This document shows positions 53,574 through 63,517 of a stretch of 64,000 nucleotides of DNA, piece after piece. Made by a program: the position numbers and the translations under genes. The first letter of the stretch is position 1. Every line of letters begins with the position of its first letter. The notes below the pieces were generated by a model, which saw only the letters and a program-made list of their open reading frames with translations, did no database searches and was not told the origin of the DNA. The stretch covers positions 1 to 64,000 of the forward strand of contig NZ_DATESC010000007.1 in the NCBI RefSeq assembly GCF_035271045.1, written 5' to 3'. Source of the DNA: Marinospirillum sp035271045 (lineage in GTDB: Bacteria; Pseudomonadota; Gammaproteobacteria; Pseudomonadales; Halomonadaceae).

Positions 53574-55034
53574 TTAAACTCGATCGAGTAATCCGGTTAA
53601 AGATAGGGTGAAGTTTGCGCCCATAAACTTAAAGTGTGGCGTGACTTCTAAACCCACCTGATACCAGCCTGCTTCACTATCAATTTCCGTTACTTGAACC
53701 ACAGCGCGGCGCAATGGACGTTGGCTGCGTGTAGCAGGCGAAGGGTTTTCTTGATCCGCAACGTATTGACGAATCCAGCGATTGAGTTCGCTTTCAAGGT
53801 CAGAACGTGTTTTCCAGCTACCTAAGTTTTCGCGCTGCAACACTTTAATGTAGTGAGCTAAGCGGTTAATAATGAACAAGTAGGGCAGTTGTGTACCTAG
53901 GCGGTAATTCAGTTCTGCAACTTTTGCGGCTGGGTCTGTACCAAAATATTTAGGCTGCTGTACTGAGTTAGATGAGAAGAAAGTAGCGTTGTCGGCATTT
54001 TTGCGTTGGGTCAGTGGAATAAAGCCTAGCTCAGAAATTTCATACTCTTTACGGTCAGAAACTACCGTTTCTATCGGGCCATTTAAAAGCGGTGTACCTT
54101 CTGATTCGGTAATGTGTACCGGAAGATTAAGCACTGCACCACCGGCTTGAGGGCCAATGATATTAGGACACCAACGGTAACGCGCAAAGCTGTCCATCAA
54201 GCGCGTTGCATAGGCGTAACAGGCATTAATCCATAAATAATCTGATTCACCTTTAAGTGCTTCTTCTTGATAGACAAAACTACGTACTGGTTTGTCGTCA
54301 CCAAACAAAGCGCGACCCATTAAACGTGGCAGTGTTAAACCTAAATTACGTGAATCATCTTGTTCGCGTAGGTTGCGCCATTTAATGTATTGTGGACCTT
54401 CAAATAAAGAAGACACTTCTTTTAAATCGGGTAATTCAGACCAAGCACCTAGGCCAAAAAACTTAGGCGAAGTACCGGTAATAAACGGCGCGTGAGTTAC
54501 AGCAGAGAGTGCTGCCATGTGTTCAAGTAATTGAATGTCTTTAGTGGATTGATTAAAAGCATAATCACCAATAATAACACCGTAGGGTTCGCCACCAAAT
54601 TGGCCGTATTCTTTGGTATAAACGGTTTTAAACAAAGCGCTTTGATTAGCTTCTGGCGAGTCTTCAAAGTCTTCTAGCAACTCGTCTTGGCTGGTATTAA
54701 AAATTTCGACTTTAATGTTTTCAGTAAACTCAGTGCGCTGAACTAAAAAATCTAGACCACGCCAGGTGCTTTCTAATGCCTGAAACTCTGGCGCGTGAAG
54801 AATGCTGTTCATCTGTTGGCTTAATCGCTTATCAAGCTCAGCAATCATTTGTTCAACCAGTGCTTTATCAATACGCGGCAACTGTGTTTCACGACTTAAT
54901 AATTCACCTAATAAAGCCTCAACACCTTGGCGTGCTAAATCGTAACCTGCATCCGCTTCACCTAAGCGTGTGTATTCAAGAATTTCACCTACTAGCGGTT
55001 GTACTTTTGTTTTCTCAATTGTTTGCTCAATCAT
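53574..55034 (-). CDS. tssC: T6SS sheath large subunit TssC
   Basis: The 486-residue protein is the large contractile sheath subunit. It has QMNSILHAPEFQALESTWRG, the LFKTVYTKEYGQFGGEPYGV block and RLAHYIKVLQRENLGSWKT. Length is typical (about 490-500). It is 17 nt after tssB. Confidence 0.97.
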   Translation of the reverse strand: MIEQTIEKTKVQPLVGEILEYTRLGEADAGYDLARQGVEALLGELLSRETQLPRIDKALVEQMIAELDKRLSQQMNSILHAPEFQALESTWRGLDFLVQRTEFTENIKVEIFNTSQDELLEDFEDSPEANQSALFKTVYTKEYGQFGGEPYGVIIGDYAFNQSTKDIQLLEHMAALSAVTHAPFITGTSPKFFGLGAWSELPDLKEVSSLFEGPQYIKWRNLREQDDSRNLGLTLPRLMGRALFGDDKPVRSFVYQEEALKGESDYLWINACYAYATRLMDSFARYRWCPNIIGPQAGGAVLNLPVHITESEGTPLLNGPIETVVSDRKEYEISELGFIPLTQRKNADNATFFSSNSVQQPKYFGTDPAAKVAELNYRLGTQLPYLFIINRLAHYIKVLQRENLGSWKTRSDLESELNRWIRQYVADQENPSPATRSQRPLRRAVVQVTEIDSEAGWYQVGLEVTPHFKFMGANFTLSLTGLLDRV

Positions 55035-55051
55035 TACCGTGTGTCCCCAGT

Positions 55052-55606
55052 TTATTCTGCGTCACTGTTAGCTTTATTTTTTTCTGAAGCTTTTTTTTCT
55101 GACGATTTTTTATCGGACGTTTGTAAACCAAGCTCGGATAAAAGCTGTGTCCGTTGGTTTTGGTCTTCCAGCATGACTTGAATGGTTTTACGCATAGCTG
55201 GCGTGTTACCTAGTGGGCCTTTCAACGCTTTTAATGCATCACGTAACGCTAACGTTTTTTTCAAGGCTGGAATGGATTGGGCTAATTGATCGGGTTCCAT
55301 ATCACGTAAAGATTTAGGCTGGATAGTGATGTCTAGTTCTTCAGCATCATCATTTAGTTGATTAGCAACGGTAAAGTTTAGTGCTAGATTCATACTAGCC
55401 ATGACTTCATCGAAGTTTTTACGGTTAACGCTAATGGTTTGACGTTCTTGAATATCGGTTGGGTCTTCATCGGATCGAAAAGAACCTAGCACCAAAGCTT
55501 TAAAAGGTAACTCAACCTGTGCTTTGGCATCTCCGGTTGCTGGGCGGTAAGAGATATTAATGCGTTCTTTAGGTGCAACTGACGTGCCATTACTTTTGCT
55601 AGCCAT
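55052..55606 (-). CDS. tssB: T6SS sheath small subunit TssB
   Basis: The ~184-residue small sheath subunit. It has ERINISYRPATGDAKAQVEL, the FKALVLGSFRSDED block, then FDEVMASMNLALNFTVANQL and KDAL-like RDALKALKGPLGNTPAM. The start at 55,606 (MASKSNG) was chosen over the longer open frame to 55,621. It is the first gene of the T6SS operon. Its promoter must lie in 55,607-55,750, but no clear -35/-10 pair is visible. Confidence 0.97.
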   Translation of the reverse strand: MASKSNGTSVAPKERINISYRPATGDAKAQVELPFKALVLGSFRSDEDPTDIQERQTISVNRKNFDEVMASMNLALNFTVANQLNDDAEELDITIQPKSLRDMEPDQLAQSIPALKKTLALRDALKALKGPLGNTPAMRKTIQVMLEDQNQRTQLLSELGLQTSDKKSSEKKASEKNKANSDAE

Positions 55607-55753
55607 ACTAAGCTTCTCCACACTCTATTGATTTTATGTTCTTCAGTAATTTAGAGGAATTTTAAAGGTGAGATTAAGTGCATTTGCTAAATTGAGAATA
55701 GCACGGTCAAAGCCGTTGTAAATTATAAGTTTTTATTTATGTTAATTGCGTCA

Positions 55754-55796
55754 CAAAAAAAACACTGAATCCTTTTAATTACTAGATTCAGTGTTT
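55754..55796 (-). terminator. Terminator of pepN, upstream of the T6SS operon
   Basis: AAACACTGAATC (55760-55771) and GATTCAGTGTTT (55785-55796) form a perfect 12-bp stem. The minus strand then has eight T residues. It separates pepN transcription from tssB. Confidence 0.93.
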
Positions 55797-55831
55797 GATT
55801 ATGTAATAAATCCCTTTAACAATGTTATATT

Positions 55832-58495
55832 TTAAAGCGCTAATGCTTTTTCTATCACTTCAAATAAATCGGCACTTAGCTTTTCTTGCTGAATGCGTTT
55901 TAGCTGCATTTTTATTAATATTTGGCGTTGTTTATCTAGGCGTTTAAAACGGGTTAACGGAATCACCAAACGTGCAGCAATTTGTGGATTTAACACGTTT
56001 AATTCAATTACCTTGTCAGCCAAAAATTGATACCCTTCTGCGTCTATAGCATGAAAGTTAACACGGTTTTGGTTTACAAAGGCACTGATTAAAGCCCTTA
56101 CTTTATTGGGGTTTTTCATCGAAAAAGCAGGGTGCGCTTGTAACTGTTTAACGCGTGTTAATGCATCAGGATAAGGGCGCAAAGCTTGTACGCTAAACCA
56201 GCTATCCATCACTAAAGAATCATGTGACCAGTGCTTTGCAAAGGTTTCTAACGCTTCTTTTCCTACTAGCGTGTCTTTAGCATGAACCAAACAAGTTAAA
56301 GCGGCTAGCTGGTCAGTCATGTTATCGGCTTGCTTAAATTGTGCTTGGGCTAGCTGTAAAGCGTCAGGTTTTTCGGTAGCAACCAACCAATTTAAACACA
56401 CATTTTTTAAACGTCGGGCTGCAACGGCCTCAGCAGCAGGCGACCAACTAGCGGTGCTGGTGTGTGCTTGGTATAAGCGTAAAAAATCAGCATACAAGGC
56501 ATTGGCTAAGCGGTTACGCGCAAATTCACGGGCGCAATGAATGGCATCAATATCCACTTGTGCATACTGTTCAGCAATATAGGCTTCAGAAGGTAGTAAC
56601 AGCATTTCAGCTAAAATTGCTGGATCGGTGATGGGTGCGTTAAGCAGTTGTTTATAAGCACTTAGCAACGCTGCATCTAGCACTAATGTTTTACCTGCCT
56701 GCTGCTGCGTTACTAAGCTTTGAATGGCTAGCATTGCCAAGCGTTGCCCTGCATCCCAGCGGTTAAAACCATCGCTGTCGCAAGTCATTAAAAAAGCCAG
56801 TTGCTCACGGCTGTAATCAAAGCTTAATTTTACGGGTGCAGAAAAACCACGCAATAAAGAAGGCACGGGTTCGGTTGCTAAATGGTGAAAAGTAAAGCTT
56901 TGCTCGGTTTGGGTAAGCTGTACAACCCTTTCTGAACCCCAAAACTCACCATTCACTTCCATAGGGATGTTTATTCCAGCAGCACCCACTAATCCCATTT
57001 TTATGGGAATTAATATCGGCTGTTTAACGGGCTGATCGGGTGTTGCGGAAGTGTGTTGTTTTAGGGTTAATGTGTAGGTTTTTTCGTTAGCATTATACAA
57101 GCCCGTTGCAGTAATTTCGGGCGTACCGGCTTGGCTGTACCAAAGCATAAATTGATTTAAATCTAAACCAGACACTTCGGCCATGCAAGCAACAAAATCA
57201 TCGACGGTAACGGCTTGGCCATCAAAGCGTGCAAAGTATAAATCCGTGCCTTGTCGGAAGGTTTTTTTACCCAGTAACTCACTTAACATTCTAACGACTT
57301 CAGCACCTTTTTCATAAATGGTTAAGGTGTAAAAGTTATTGATTTCTATAAAACTTTCAGGGCGAACAGGATGCGCTGTTGGGCCTGCATCTTCAGCAAA
57401 TTGTGCCGTACGCAACATGCTGACTTGCTGAATGCGCTCGACAGCAGCAGAATTCATATCGGCACTAAATTGCTGGTCGCGTAGCACGGTAAAACCTTCT
57501 TTTAAAGAAAGCTGAAACCAATCACGGCAGGTAACACGGTTGCCCGACCAGTTATGAAAGTATTCATGCGCCACAACACTTTCTACACGGTTAAACGCCG
57601 CGTCGGTTTCACTTTTCGGGTCGGCTAGCACGCAGGCTGAATTGAAAATATTTAAGCCTTTATTTTCCATAGCACCCATATTGAAATCATCGACTGCAAC
57701 AATCATATAAATGTCTAAATCGTATTCACGGCCATACTGCTGTTCATCCCACTGCATGGCTGCTTTAAGTGAACGCAAAGCATGGTCGCATTTATGTAAG
57801 TTTTGTTTTTCTACCCAAACTTCTAAGGCAACGCTGCGACCGCTGCCGGTGGTAAATGTGTCTTTAACGGGGTGCAAATTACCCGCCACTAACGCAAATA
57901 AATACGCCGGTTTAAAAAATGGATCTTGCCATTCTGCAAAATGTTTACCGTCTGCTAAATCACCGAATGCCATTAAATTACCGTTGGACAAGAGTACCGG
58001 AAAACGTGTTTTGTCGGCTTCAATGCGGGTGGTGAATTTAGACAATACATCGGGGCGGTCTGGGTAGAAAGTAATACGGCGAAAACCTTCAGCTTCACAT
58101 TGGGTGCAAAAATTACCGCTGGACTGATATAAACCCTCAAGCGCGGTGTTATTTAAAGGATCAATTTCAACTTCAATGGCTAATACAAAAACATCAGGCA
58201 AGGTTGCTAAAGTTAATTGATCTTGAGTTAGCTGATAGTCGTTTGCTGTTAGTAATTGTTCATCTAATTGTATGCTGATAAGTTTTAATGCTTGACCGTC
58301 GAGTTGCAGTGGTAGGTTGGTTTCTATACGGTCTGGGTTGCGTGTTATTTGTAAGCGGCTAAGTACACGGGTTTTTGTATCGTCTAATTTAAAACATAAA
58401 TCTACCTGCTTAACTAAAAAAGCCGGTGGTAAATAGTCTTTTAAGAAAATCGCCTTGGGTGAAGCAGGGGTAGAAGCCGTTAATGCTTGGTTCAT
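55832..58495 (-). CDS. pepN: Aminopeptidase N
   Basis: The 887-residue zinc M1 aminopeptidase trims N-terminal residues from peptides. It has the substrate-binding GAMEN motif (FNMGAMENKGLNIF) and the zinc site VAHEYFHNWSGNR with the third ligand Glu in LKEGFT. Length matches E. coli PepN (870). It is monocistronic with its own terminator, on the same strand as the T6SS operon but separated from it. Confidence 0.95.
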   Translation of the reverse strand: MNQALTASTPASPKAIFLKDYLPPAFLVKQVDLCFKLDDTKTRVLSRLQITRNPDRIETNLPLQLDGQALKLISIQLDEQLLTANDYQLTQDQLTLATLPDVFVLAIEVEIDPLNNTALEGLYQSSGNFCTQCEAEGFRRITFYPDRPDVLSKFTTRIEADKTRFPVLLSNGNLMAFGDLADGKHFAEWQDPFFKPAYLFALVAGNLHPVKDTFTTGSGRSVALEVWVEKQNLHKCDHALRSLKAAMQWDEQQYGREYDLDIYMIVAVDDFNMGAMENKGLNIFNSACVLADPKSETDAAFNRVESVVAHEYFHNWSGNRVTCRDWFQLSLKEGFTVLRDQQFSADMNSAAVERIQQVSMLRTAQFAEDAGPTAHPVRPESFIEINNFYTLTIYEKGAEVVRMLSELLGKKTFRQGTDLYFARFDGQAVTVDDFVACMAEVSGLDLNQFMLWYSQAGTPEITATGLYNANEKTYTLTLKQHTSATPDQPVKQPILIPIKMGLVGAAGINIPMEVNGEFWGSERVVQLTQTEQSFTFHHLATEPVPSLLRGFSAPVKLSFDYSREQLAFLMTCDSDGFNRWDAGQRLAMLAIQSLVTQQQAGKTLVLDAALLSAYKQLLNAPITDPAILAEMLLLPSEAYIAEQYAQVDIDAIHCAREFARNRLANALYADFLRLYQAHTSTASWSPAAEAVAARRLKNVCLNWLVATEKPDALQLAQAQFKQADNMTDQLAALTCLVHAKDTLVGKEALETFAKHWSHDSLVMDSWFSVQALRPYPDALTRVKQLQAHPAFSMKNPNKVRALISAFVNQNRVNFHAIDAEGYQFLADKVIELNVLNPQIAARLVIPLTRFKRLDKQRQILIKMQLKRIQQEKLSADLFEVIEKALAL

Positions 58496-58607
58496 AACAA
58501 GAAAACCTCGGATTAGATCTTTAGAAAAAATGGTAAGAGTGCTATTTTTAACGCAGTTAGTTTTATATGTATCTTAATTGAATAAGATTTTTACTGGGAG
58601 TCGTTTT

Positions 58608-59537
58608 ATGTCAACGAAATATCGGTTAGTCACACGCAGTGATTTTGATGGTTTGGTTTGTGCTGCACTGCTAAAGCATTTGGATTTAATTGATGATATC
58701 CAATTTGTTCACCCAAAAGATATGCAAGATGGCAAAATTGAAATTGGGGCTAATGATATCACTACTAACCTGCCTTATGTGGCTGGCTGTAACTTAGCTT
58801 TTGACCATCACCTAAGTGAAACCGTGCGTAACGAAGTGCTGGCTGATAATCACATTATTGACGCTGATGCACCTTCAGCAGCGCGTGTGGTTTGGCAGTA
58901 TTATGGCGGTCATAAAGCTTTCCCTGTTGCATGGGATGAAATGATGGATGCGGTGGATAAAGGCGATGCCGCGCAGTTTAACGAAGACGAAGTGCTCAAC
59001 CCTGATGATTGGGTTTTGCTTAACTTTATTATGGATGCGCGTACGGGTTTAGGCCGTTTCCGTGATTTTCGTATTTCTAACTACCAGTTAATGATGCAGT
59101 TAATTGATTACTGCCGTAACCACAGCATTAAGCAAATCCTTGAGTTGCCTGATGTAAAAGAACGCACCGATCTCTATTTTGAACACGACAGCAAAGCGCG
59201 TCAGCAAATTCAAAAATGCGCCACTGTTTATGACAATCTTGTGGTGTTAGATTTGCGTAACGAAGAAACTATTTATGCCACCAACCGCTTTACCTTGTAT
59301 GCACTTTATCCCAAGACCAATATGTCGATTCACGTACTTTGGGGTTTAAAGCAGCAGAACACCGTATTTGCGGTCGGTAAGTCAATACTTAATCGTAGTT
59401 CTAACACCAACGTGGGCGAGCTGTGCCTTAAATACAATGGTGGTGGCCACCTAAATGCAGGCACGTGTCAGGTTGCTAACGATGAAGCAGAAGCAACCTT
59501 GCAAGCTTTAATAGACAAAATTAATGCTGACGGTTAA
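58608..59537 (+). CDS. DHH-family phosphoesterase
   Basis: The ~309-residue protein starts RLVTRSDFDGLVCAALL and has FDHHLSETVR, two DHH-type metal-binding motifs, then GGGHLNAGTCQV near the end (DHHA1 GGGH). Such enzymes hydrolyse oligonucleotides or nucleotides; the exact substrate is unknown. The ATG at 58,608 has GGGAG upstream. It diverges from pepN. Confidence 0.88.
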   Translation: MSTKYRLVTRSDFDGLVCAALLKHLDLIDDIQFVHPKDMQDGKIEIGANDITTNLPYVAGCNLAFDHHLSETVRNEVLADNHIIDADAPSAARVVWQYYGGHKAFPVAWDEMMDAVDKGDAAQFNEDEVLNPDDWVLLNFIMDARTGLGRFRDFRISNYQLMMQLIDYCRNHSIKQILELPDVKERTDLYFEHDSKARQQIQKCATVYDNLVVLDLRNEETIYATNRFTLYALYPKTNMSIHVLWGLKQQNTVFAVGKSILNRSSNTNVGELCLKYNGGGHLNAGTCQVANDEAEATLQALIDKINADG

Positions 59538-59546
59538 ATAACCGTA

Positions 59547-59963
59547 TTAACGGTGTAGTTCACCTGCCGCTTCGGGTTGATGTAAAATTTCATCGACAAC
59601 CAAAGCGGCATCTTTGCCATTAGGCATTTGCCAATGCACTTCTTGTCCGACTCGCGCACCCAATAAAGCAGCACCTAAAGGCGCTAAAATTGATAGCTGA
59701 TCGGTCGCTTCAGGGTTTAAATTGCGTGGGTAAACCAATTCCTTTTCTAGTTGAATACCTGCTTTTAAATCACGAAATTTAACACGGCTGTGCATACTGA
59801 CTAAATCGGCAGGTACATCTTGTGGTGATACCACATCGGCGTTATTTAAGCGTTCGGCTAAGGCTTCAGCAACAGGCATTTTGGCATATTGCTCGTCGTC
59901 GATAAGCTTTTCTAAACGGCTGTGGTCTAATTCATTCATTAGTAAATGTAATTTAGCAATCAT
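59547..59963 (-). CDS. rnk: Rnk/GreA-C-terminal regulator
   Basis: The 138-residue protein resembles Rnk: an N-terminal helical hairpin and a C-terminal GreA-like FKBP domain (ILAPLGAALLGARVGQEVHW). Rnk binds RNA polymerase and influences nucleoside diphosphate kinase. No start-site ambiguity (ATG 59,963). Confidence 0.85.
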   Translation of the reverse strand: MIAKLHLLMNELDHSRLEKLIDDEQYAKMPVAEALAERLNNADVVSPQDVPADLVSMHSRVKFRDLKAGIQLEKELVYPRNLNPEATDQLSILAPLGAALLGARVGQEVHWQMPNGKDAALVVDEILHQPEAAGELHR

Positions 59964-59980
59964 AATTTTACCTCAATAAA

Positions 59981-60016
59981 AGTACACCCCCGCAACCTAG
60001 GTTACGGGGGTGTACT
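59981..60016 (-). terminator. Strong hairpin between lipoprotein gene and rnk
   Basis: GTACACCCCCG and CGGGGGTGTAC form a very stable long stem, with AACC/GGTT extending it. The minus strand has a short T-run after it. It most likely ends transcription of the upstream lipoprotein gene (or ilvD). Confidence 0.85.
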
Positions 60017-60056
60017 AAAAATAATCTGTGACAATAACGTTTGAGTAGATTAATGG

Positions 60057-60764
60057 TTAAAAACTTTGTCCGCAACCCTGATATTTCTTATCGAGGTATT
60101 GCAATTCAACGCGGTGAGGAAAAGGTTCGCCGGTATTGATTTCAATGCAAAGAATGTTTTCTACCTTGTATTCAATTAGGTTGCCATCAACATCGTTAGC
60201 TTGATACAGCGTTCTTATTAAATCCTGTTTAATCACTTCAGACGCTGCAAACTTTATACGTTGTGTGCCAAAGTTTTGCAAGAGGACTAACGTACCATTT
60301 TGCTGTGCCTCAAAAGTCCAGCTAGGATTGTGTCCTGTTGCGCGTAACACTAATGCATTTGGTGAAGTATTGGTGTTTGTAATCTGTGGCGGTTTATCAA
60401 GCTTGCCAGCTTCACCTTGGCTGATGAGCTGACAATTTTTCCACGTTCGCTCAGGTGTAGTGACTCTTGCCTTATTGCCTTTATTCCAAACAGAAGCACC
60501 TTCGCCATTAGCATAACGTGCGCCAGAAGCGGCTCTTTGTTGCGGCAGGTTTATCCAGTGAGTTGTTGCCGGTAATTGTAACCAAAGTTGCTCACCCAGT
60601 AAGCGTGTTTCCATTAAGCTACCGTCTTCACACTGCCAAAGATTTGCTTGAGTGGCTTGTTCAAACTTAGGTGTAAACGTGCAACCTACCAGCAGCCCAG
60701 CTGCCAGTAGCGTTGTTGCTAGTTGCAATAATAAGCGTTTATTAATCAAGCTTGCTAAGGTCAC
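60057..60764 (-). CDS. Lipoprotein with MliC-like and COG3650-like domains
   Basis: The ~235-residue protein has a signal peptide with lipobox LLVGC (RLLLQLATTLLAAGLLVGC). A MliC-type lysozyme-inhibitor domain follows (LWQCEDGSLMETRLLGEQL, LWLQLP, SGARYANGEGASVWNKG), then a COG3650-like domain (ALVLRATGHNPSWTFE). MliC blocks host C-type lysozyme. The start is uncertain: I prefer the GTG at 60,764 with AAGGG 8 nt upstream, but a TTG at 60,749 also fits. Its beginning overlaps the ilvD 3' end, implying a shared transcript. Confidence 0.8.
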   Translation of the reverse strand: MTLASLINKRLLLQLATTLLAAGLLVGCTFTPKFEQATQANLWQCEDGSLMETRLLGEQLWLQLPATTHWINLPQQRAASGARYANGEGASVWNKGNKARVTTPERTWKNCQLISQGEAGKLDKPPQITNTNTSPNALVLRATGHNPSWTFEAQQNGTLVLLQNFGTQRIKFAASEVIKQDLIRTLYQANDVDGNLIEYKVENILCIEINTGEPFPHRVELQYLDKKYQGCGQSF

Positions 60765-62574
60765 GTACAGCACCCTTGTCAGCAGATGTAGCTAGCATGG
60801 CATAGGCTTTAAGCGCAGCAGAAACTTTGCGCTCACGAGGCTTGGCAGGCTTCCAACCTTTAGCATCTTGCGCAGCACGGCGCTTAGCCATTTCTTCATC
60901 ACTAATTTCAACATTAATAGTGCGGTTAGGAATATCAATTAAGATAGAGTCACCATCTTCAACCAAACCTATCGCGCCACCAGCAGCGGCTTCAGGGGAG
61001 GCATGGCCGATGGAAAGACCTGAAGTACCGCCTGAGAAACGGCCATCGGTTAATAGCGCACACACTTCACCTAAACCCTTAGATTTAATGTAGCTGGTGG
61101 GGTAAAGCATTTCTTGCATACCTGGGCCGCCTTTAGGACCTTCGTAGCGAACGATAACCACATCGCCTGCTTTTACCTTGCCGTCTAGCACATTAGCTAC
61201 GGCTTCATCTTGTGATTCAGTGACATGGGCTGTGCCACGGAAAACCAAAATGCTGTCGTCGATACCCGCAGTTTTAACTACGCAACCATCTTCAGCCAAG
61301 TTACCGTAAAGTACCGCTAAACCACCTTCCAACGAAAAAGCATTGGCTAAATCACGAATACAGCCATTTTCACGGTCGGCATCTAGGTTGTTCCAACGCG
61401 TAGATTGGCTGAAAGCTTCTTGGGTAGGAATACCTGCTGGGCCAGCACGAAAAAACTTAATCACTTCGGGCGTAGGCTTACGCATAATATCCCAAGTTTC
61501 TAAAGCTTCAGCTAAAGATTTGCTATGTACCGTTGGTAGGCTGGTATCAAGTAAGCCAGCACGGTCTAGCTCACCCAATAAAGCAAAAATACCACCGGCG
61601 CGGTGTACATCTTCAACGTGGTATTTAGGTGAGTTAGGGGCAACTTTACACAGCTGTGGCACTTTTTTAGATAGGCGATCTATGTCTTCTAAAGTGAAAT
61701 CCACTTCCGCTTCTTGCGCTAAGGCTAAAAGGTGCAAAATGGTGTTAGTAGAACCACCCATAGCGATATCTAAAATCATCGCATTATTGAATGCACCTTT
61801 ATTGGCAATAGAGCGGGGTAAAACAGAGTAATCATCTTGTTCGTAATGCTGGCGCGTAATGGCAACAATTTTCTCACCGGCTTGTTCAAATAAACTACGG
61901 CGATCAGCGTGGGTTGCCAACATAGTGCCGTTACCGGGTAAGGATAAGCCCAAGGCTTCAGTTAAGCAGTTCATGGAATTGGCAGTAAACATACCTGAAC
62001 AAGAACCGCAGGTAGGGCAGGCGGAACGTTCGTATTCAGCAACGTCTTCATCCGATGCGTCTGAGGCAGCAATTACCATGGCGTCGACTAAATCTAGGTT
62101 ATGCTCAGAAAGCTTGGTTTTACCCGCTTCCATAGGGCCGCCAGATACAAAAATAACCGGAATATTTATGCGCATAGCCGCCATAAGCATTCCGGGGGTG
62201 ATTTTGTCACAGTTAGAAATACACACCATGGCATCGGCACAGTGGGCGTTGACCATGTATTCAACCGAATCAGCAATTAAGTCACGGCTGGGCAACGAAT
62301 ACAGCATACCGTCGTGACCCATCGCAATGCCGTCATCGACTGCTATGGTGTTAAATTCTTTAGCAACACCACCGGCTTTTTCGATTTGGCGTGCAACCAA
62401 CTGCCCCATATCTTTTAAATGCACATGGCCAGGTACAAACTGAGTAAAAGAGTTAACGACGGCAATAATAGGCTTTTCAAAATCACCATCTTTCATGCCT
62501 GTGGCACGCCACAAAGCACGAGCACCAGCCATATTGCGACCAGCAGTAGTAGTACGAGAACGATAAACCGGCAT
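60742..62574 (-). CDS. ilvD: Dihydroxy-acid dehydratase
   Basis: The 610-residue iron-sulfur enzyme makes 2-oxo acids for valine, leucine and isoleucine. The cluster cysteines are in CISNCDKITPGMLMA and SACPTCGSCSGMFTANSMNC, and the SGGTSGLSIGHASPEAAAGG block near the end is family-typical. Length equals E. coli IlvD (616). It is followed by the overlapping lipoprotein gene. Confidence 0.97.
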   Translation of the reverse strand: MPVYRSRTTTAGRNMAGARALWRATGMKDGDFEKPIIAVVNSFTQFVPGHVHLKDMGQLVARQIEKAGGVAKEFNTIAVDDGIAMGHDGMLYSLPSRDLIADSVEYMVNAHCADAMVCISNCDKITPGMLMAAMRINIPVIFVSGGPMEAGKTKLSEHNLDLVDAMVIAASDASDEDVAEYERSACPTCGSCSGMFTANSMNCLTEALGLSLPGNGTMLATHADRRSLFEQAGEKIVAITRQHYEQDDYSVLPRSIANKGAFNNAMILDIAMGGSTNTILHLLALAQEAEVDFTLEDIDRLSKKVPQLCKVAPNSPKYHVEDVHRAGGIFALLGELDRAGLLDTSLPTVHSKSLAEALETWDIMRKPTPEVIKFFRAGPAGIPTQEAFSQSTRWNNLDADRENGCIRDLANAFSLEGGLAVLYGNLAEDGCVVKTAGIDDSILVFRGTAHVTESQDEAVANVLDGKVKAGDVVIVRYEGPKGGPGMQEMLYPTSYIKSKGLGEVCALLTDGRFSGGTSGLSIGHASPEAAAGGAIGLVEDGDSILIDIPNRTINVEISDEEMAKRRAAQDAKGWKPAKPRERKVSAALKAYAMLATSADKGAVRDLSKLD

Positions 62575-62957
62575 GGGGAAACCTCTGTCAATGAGTTACT
62601 AAAAAGTCATTTAAGTATTCTACTTTTTTACAGCACAAGTCACTAGCTTGGCAAAGAAAAACAGGGAAGTTAAGTTTATGAAAGAAAAAAAAGCATTCCG
62701 AAAGGCACTTTAATTTTTAAAATTCCAAACTATTTTTTAATTAAACACTAAGAAATTGATTGTTTTTTTTGTTTTCTATTTGGACTTAAATTAGCGCATT
62801 TAAAAATGCGATTCATTTTAATATTTTGTTACTTGTAGCCGTAAAAAAACACTTGTAAGCAACGAGTTAGGTGTGGTCTAGTAGTTTTTCATCTGTAAAG
62901 GTGATAATAAGAAGTACAGGACTAACTACCTAAGTTTTGAAATTGAGGATGTTTATT
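62575..62957 (+). promoter_or_regulatory. Intergenic region with palindrome upstream of DUF3015 gene
   Basis: The stretch is very AT-rich and contains no gene. CGCATTT-AA-AAATGCG (62795-62810) is a perfect 7-bp inverted repeat, about 150 bp upstream of the DUF3015 start, and could be a regulator site. It holds the divergent promoters of ilvD and the DUF3015 gene. Confidence 0.4.
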
Positions 62958-63443
62958 ATGAAAAAAATGCTTGCTGCTACCGCACTCGCTGTTGCACTAC
63001 CTTTTGCTGCTGTTGCTAACGCTGCACCCACCGATGCTGGTTGTGGTCTTGGTAGTGTTTTGCTTGCTGATGCGCCAGACACTTTAGTAATGAACGTGTT
63101 AGGCGCAACCCTAAACATGACTTCTGGTAACCAAACTTTTGGTATGACCACTGGTACATTAAATTGCAGCACTGCTAATGGCGTTGTGGCATTACAAACG
63201 TTCATTAATGACAACCTAGATACGCTAGCAGTTGACGCTGCACGCGGTGAAGGTGAATCTTTAAACACTCTAGCCACAATTTGGGGCATGGATGACGCTG
63301 CTAAAGCATCTTTTGCTAAAGCAACGCAAGTAAACTTTGGTGAAGTGTTCTCTTCTGACAGCGTAACGGCCGAACAAGTTTTAGAAAACATGAATCGCGT
63401 TGTTTCTGAAGACCAAGCGTTAGCTGGTTACAAATTAAGCTAA
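62958..63443 (+). CDS. DUF3015 periplasmic protein
   Basis: The ~161-residue secreted protein has a signal peptide (KKMLAATALAVALPFAAVAN). Its mature part shows the DUF3015 pattern: a Cys-Gly start DAGCGLGSVLL and a second cysteine in TLNCSTANG, giving a likely disulfide, then NDNLDTLAVDAARGEGE. The function is unknown. The ATG at 62,958 has GAGG 9 nt upstream. A terminator follows. Confidence 0.85.
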   Translation: MKKMLAATALAVALPFAAVANAAPTDAGCGLGSVLLADAPDTLVMNVLGATLNMTSGNQTFGMTTGTLNCSTANGVVALQTFINDNLDTLAVDAARGEGESLNTLATIWGMDDAAKASFAKATQVNFGEVFSSDSVTAEQVLENMNRVVSEDQALAGYKLS

Positions 63444-63470
63444 GTTAACGGCTTAATTAATTATCAATAA

Positions 63471-63507
63471 GAGCTCTGCTGGTTTAATCACTAGCAGGGC
63501 TTTTTTA
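63471..63507 (+). terminator. Terminator of the DUF3015 gene
   Basis: AGCTCTGCT and AGCAGGGCT form the stem of a hairpin followed by six T residues, 30 bp after the stop. Confidence 0.85.
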
Positions 63508-63517
63508 ATGGATCGTC

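Noticed and set aside
55607..55740. TTGACC-type element as the tssB promoter
   Set aside because: No acceptable -10 follows at 16-18 nt, so I did not call a promoter.
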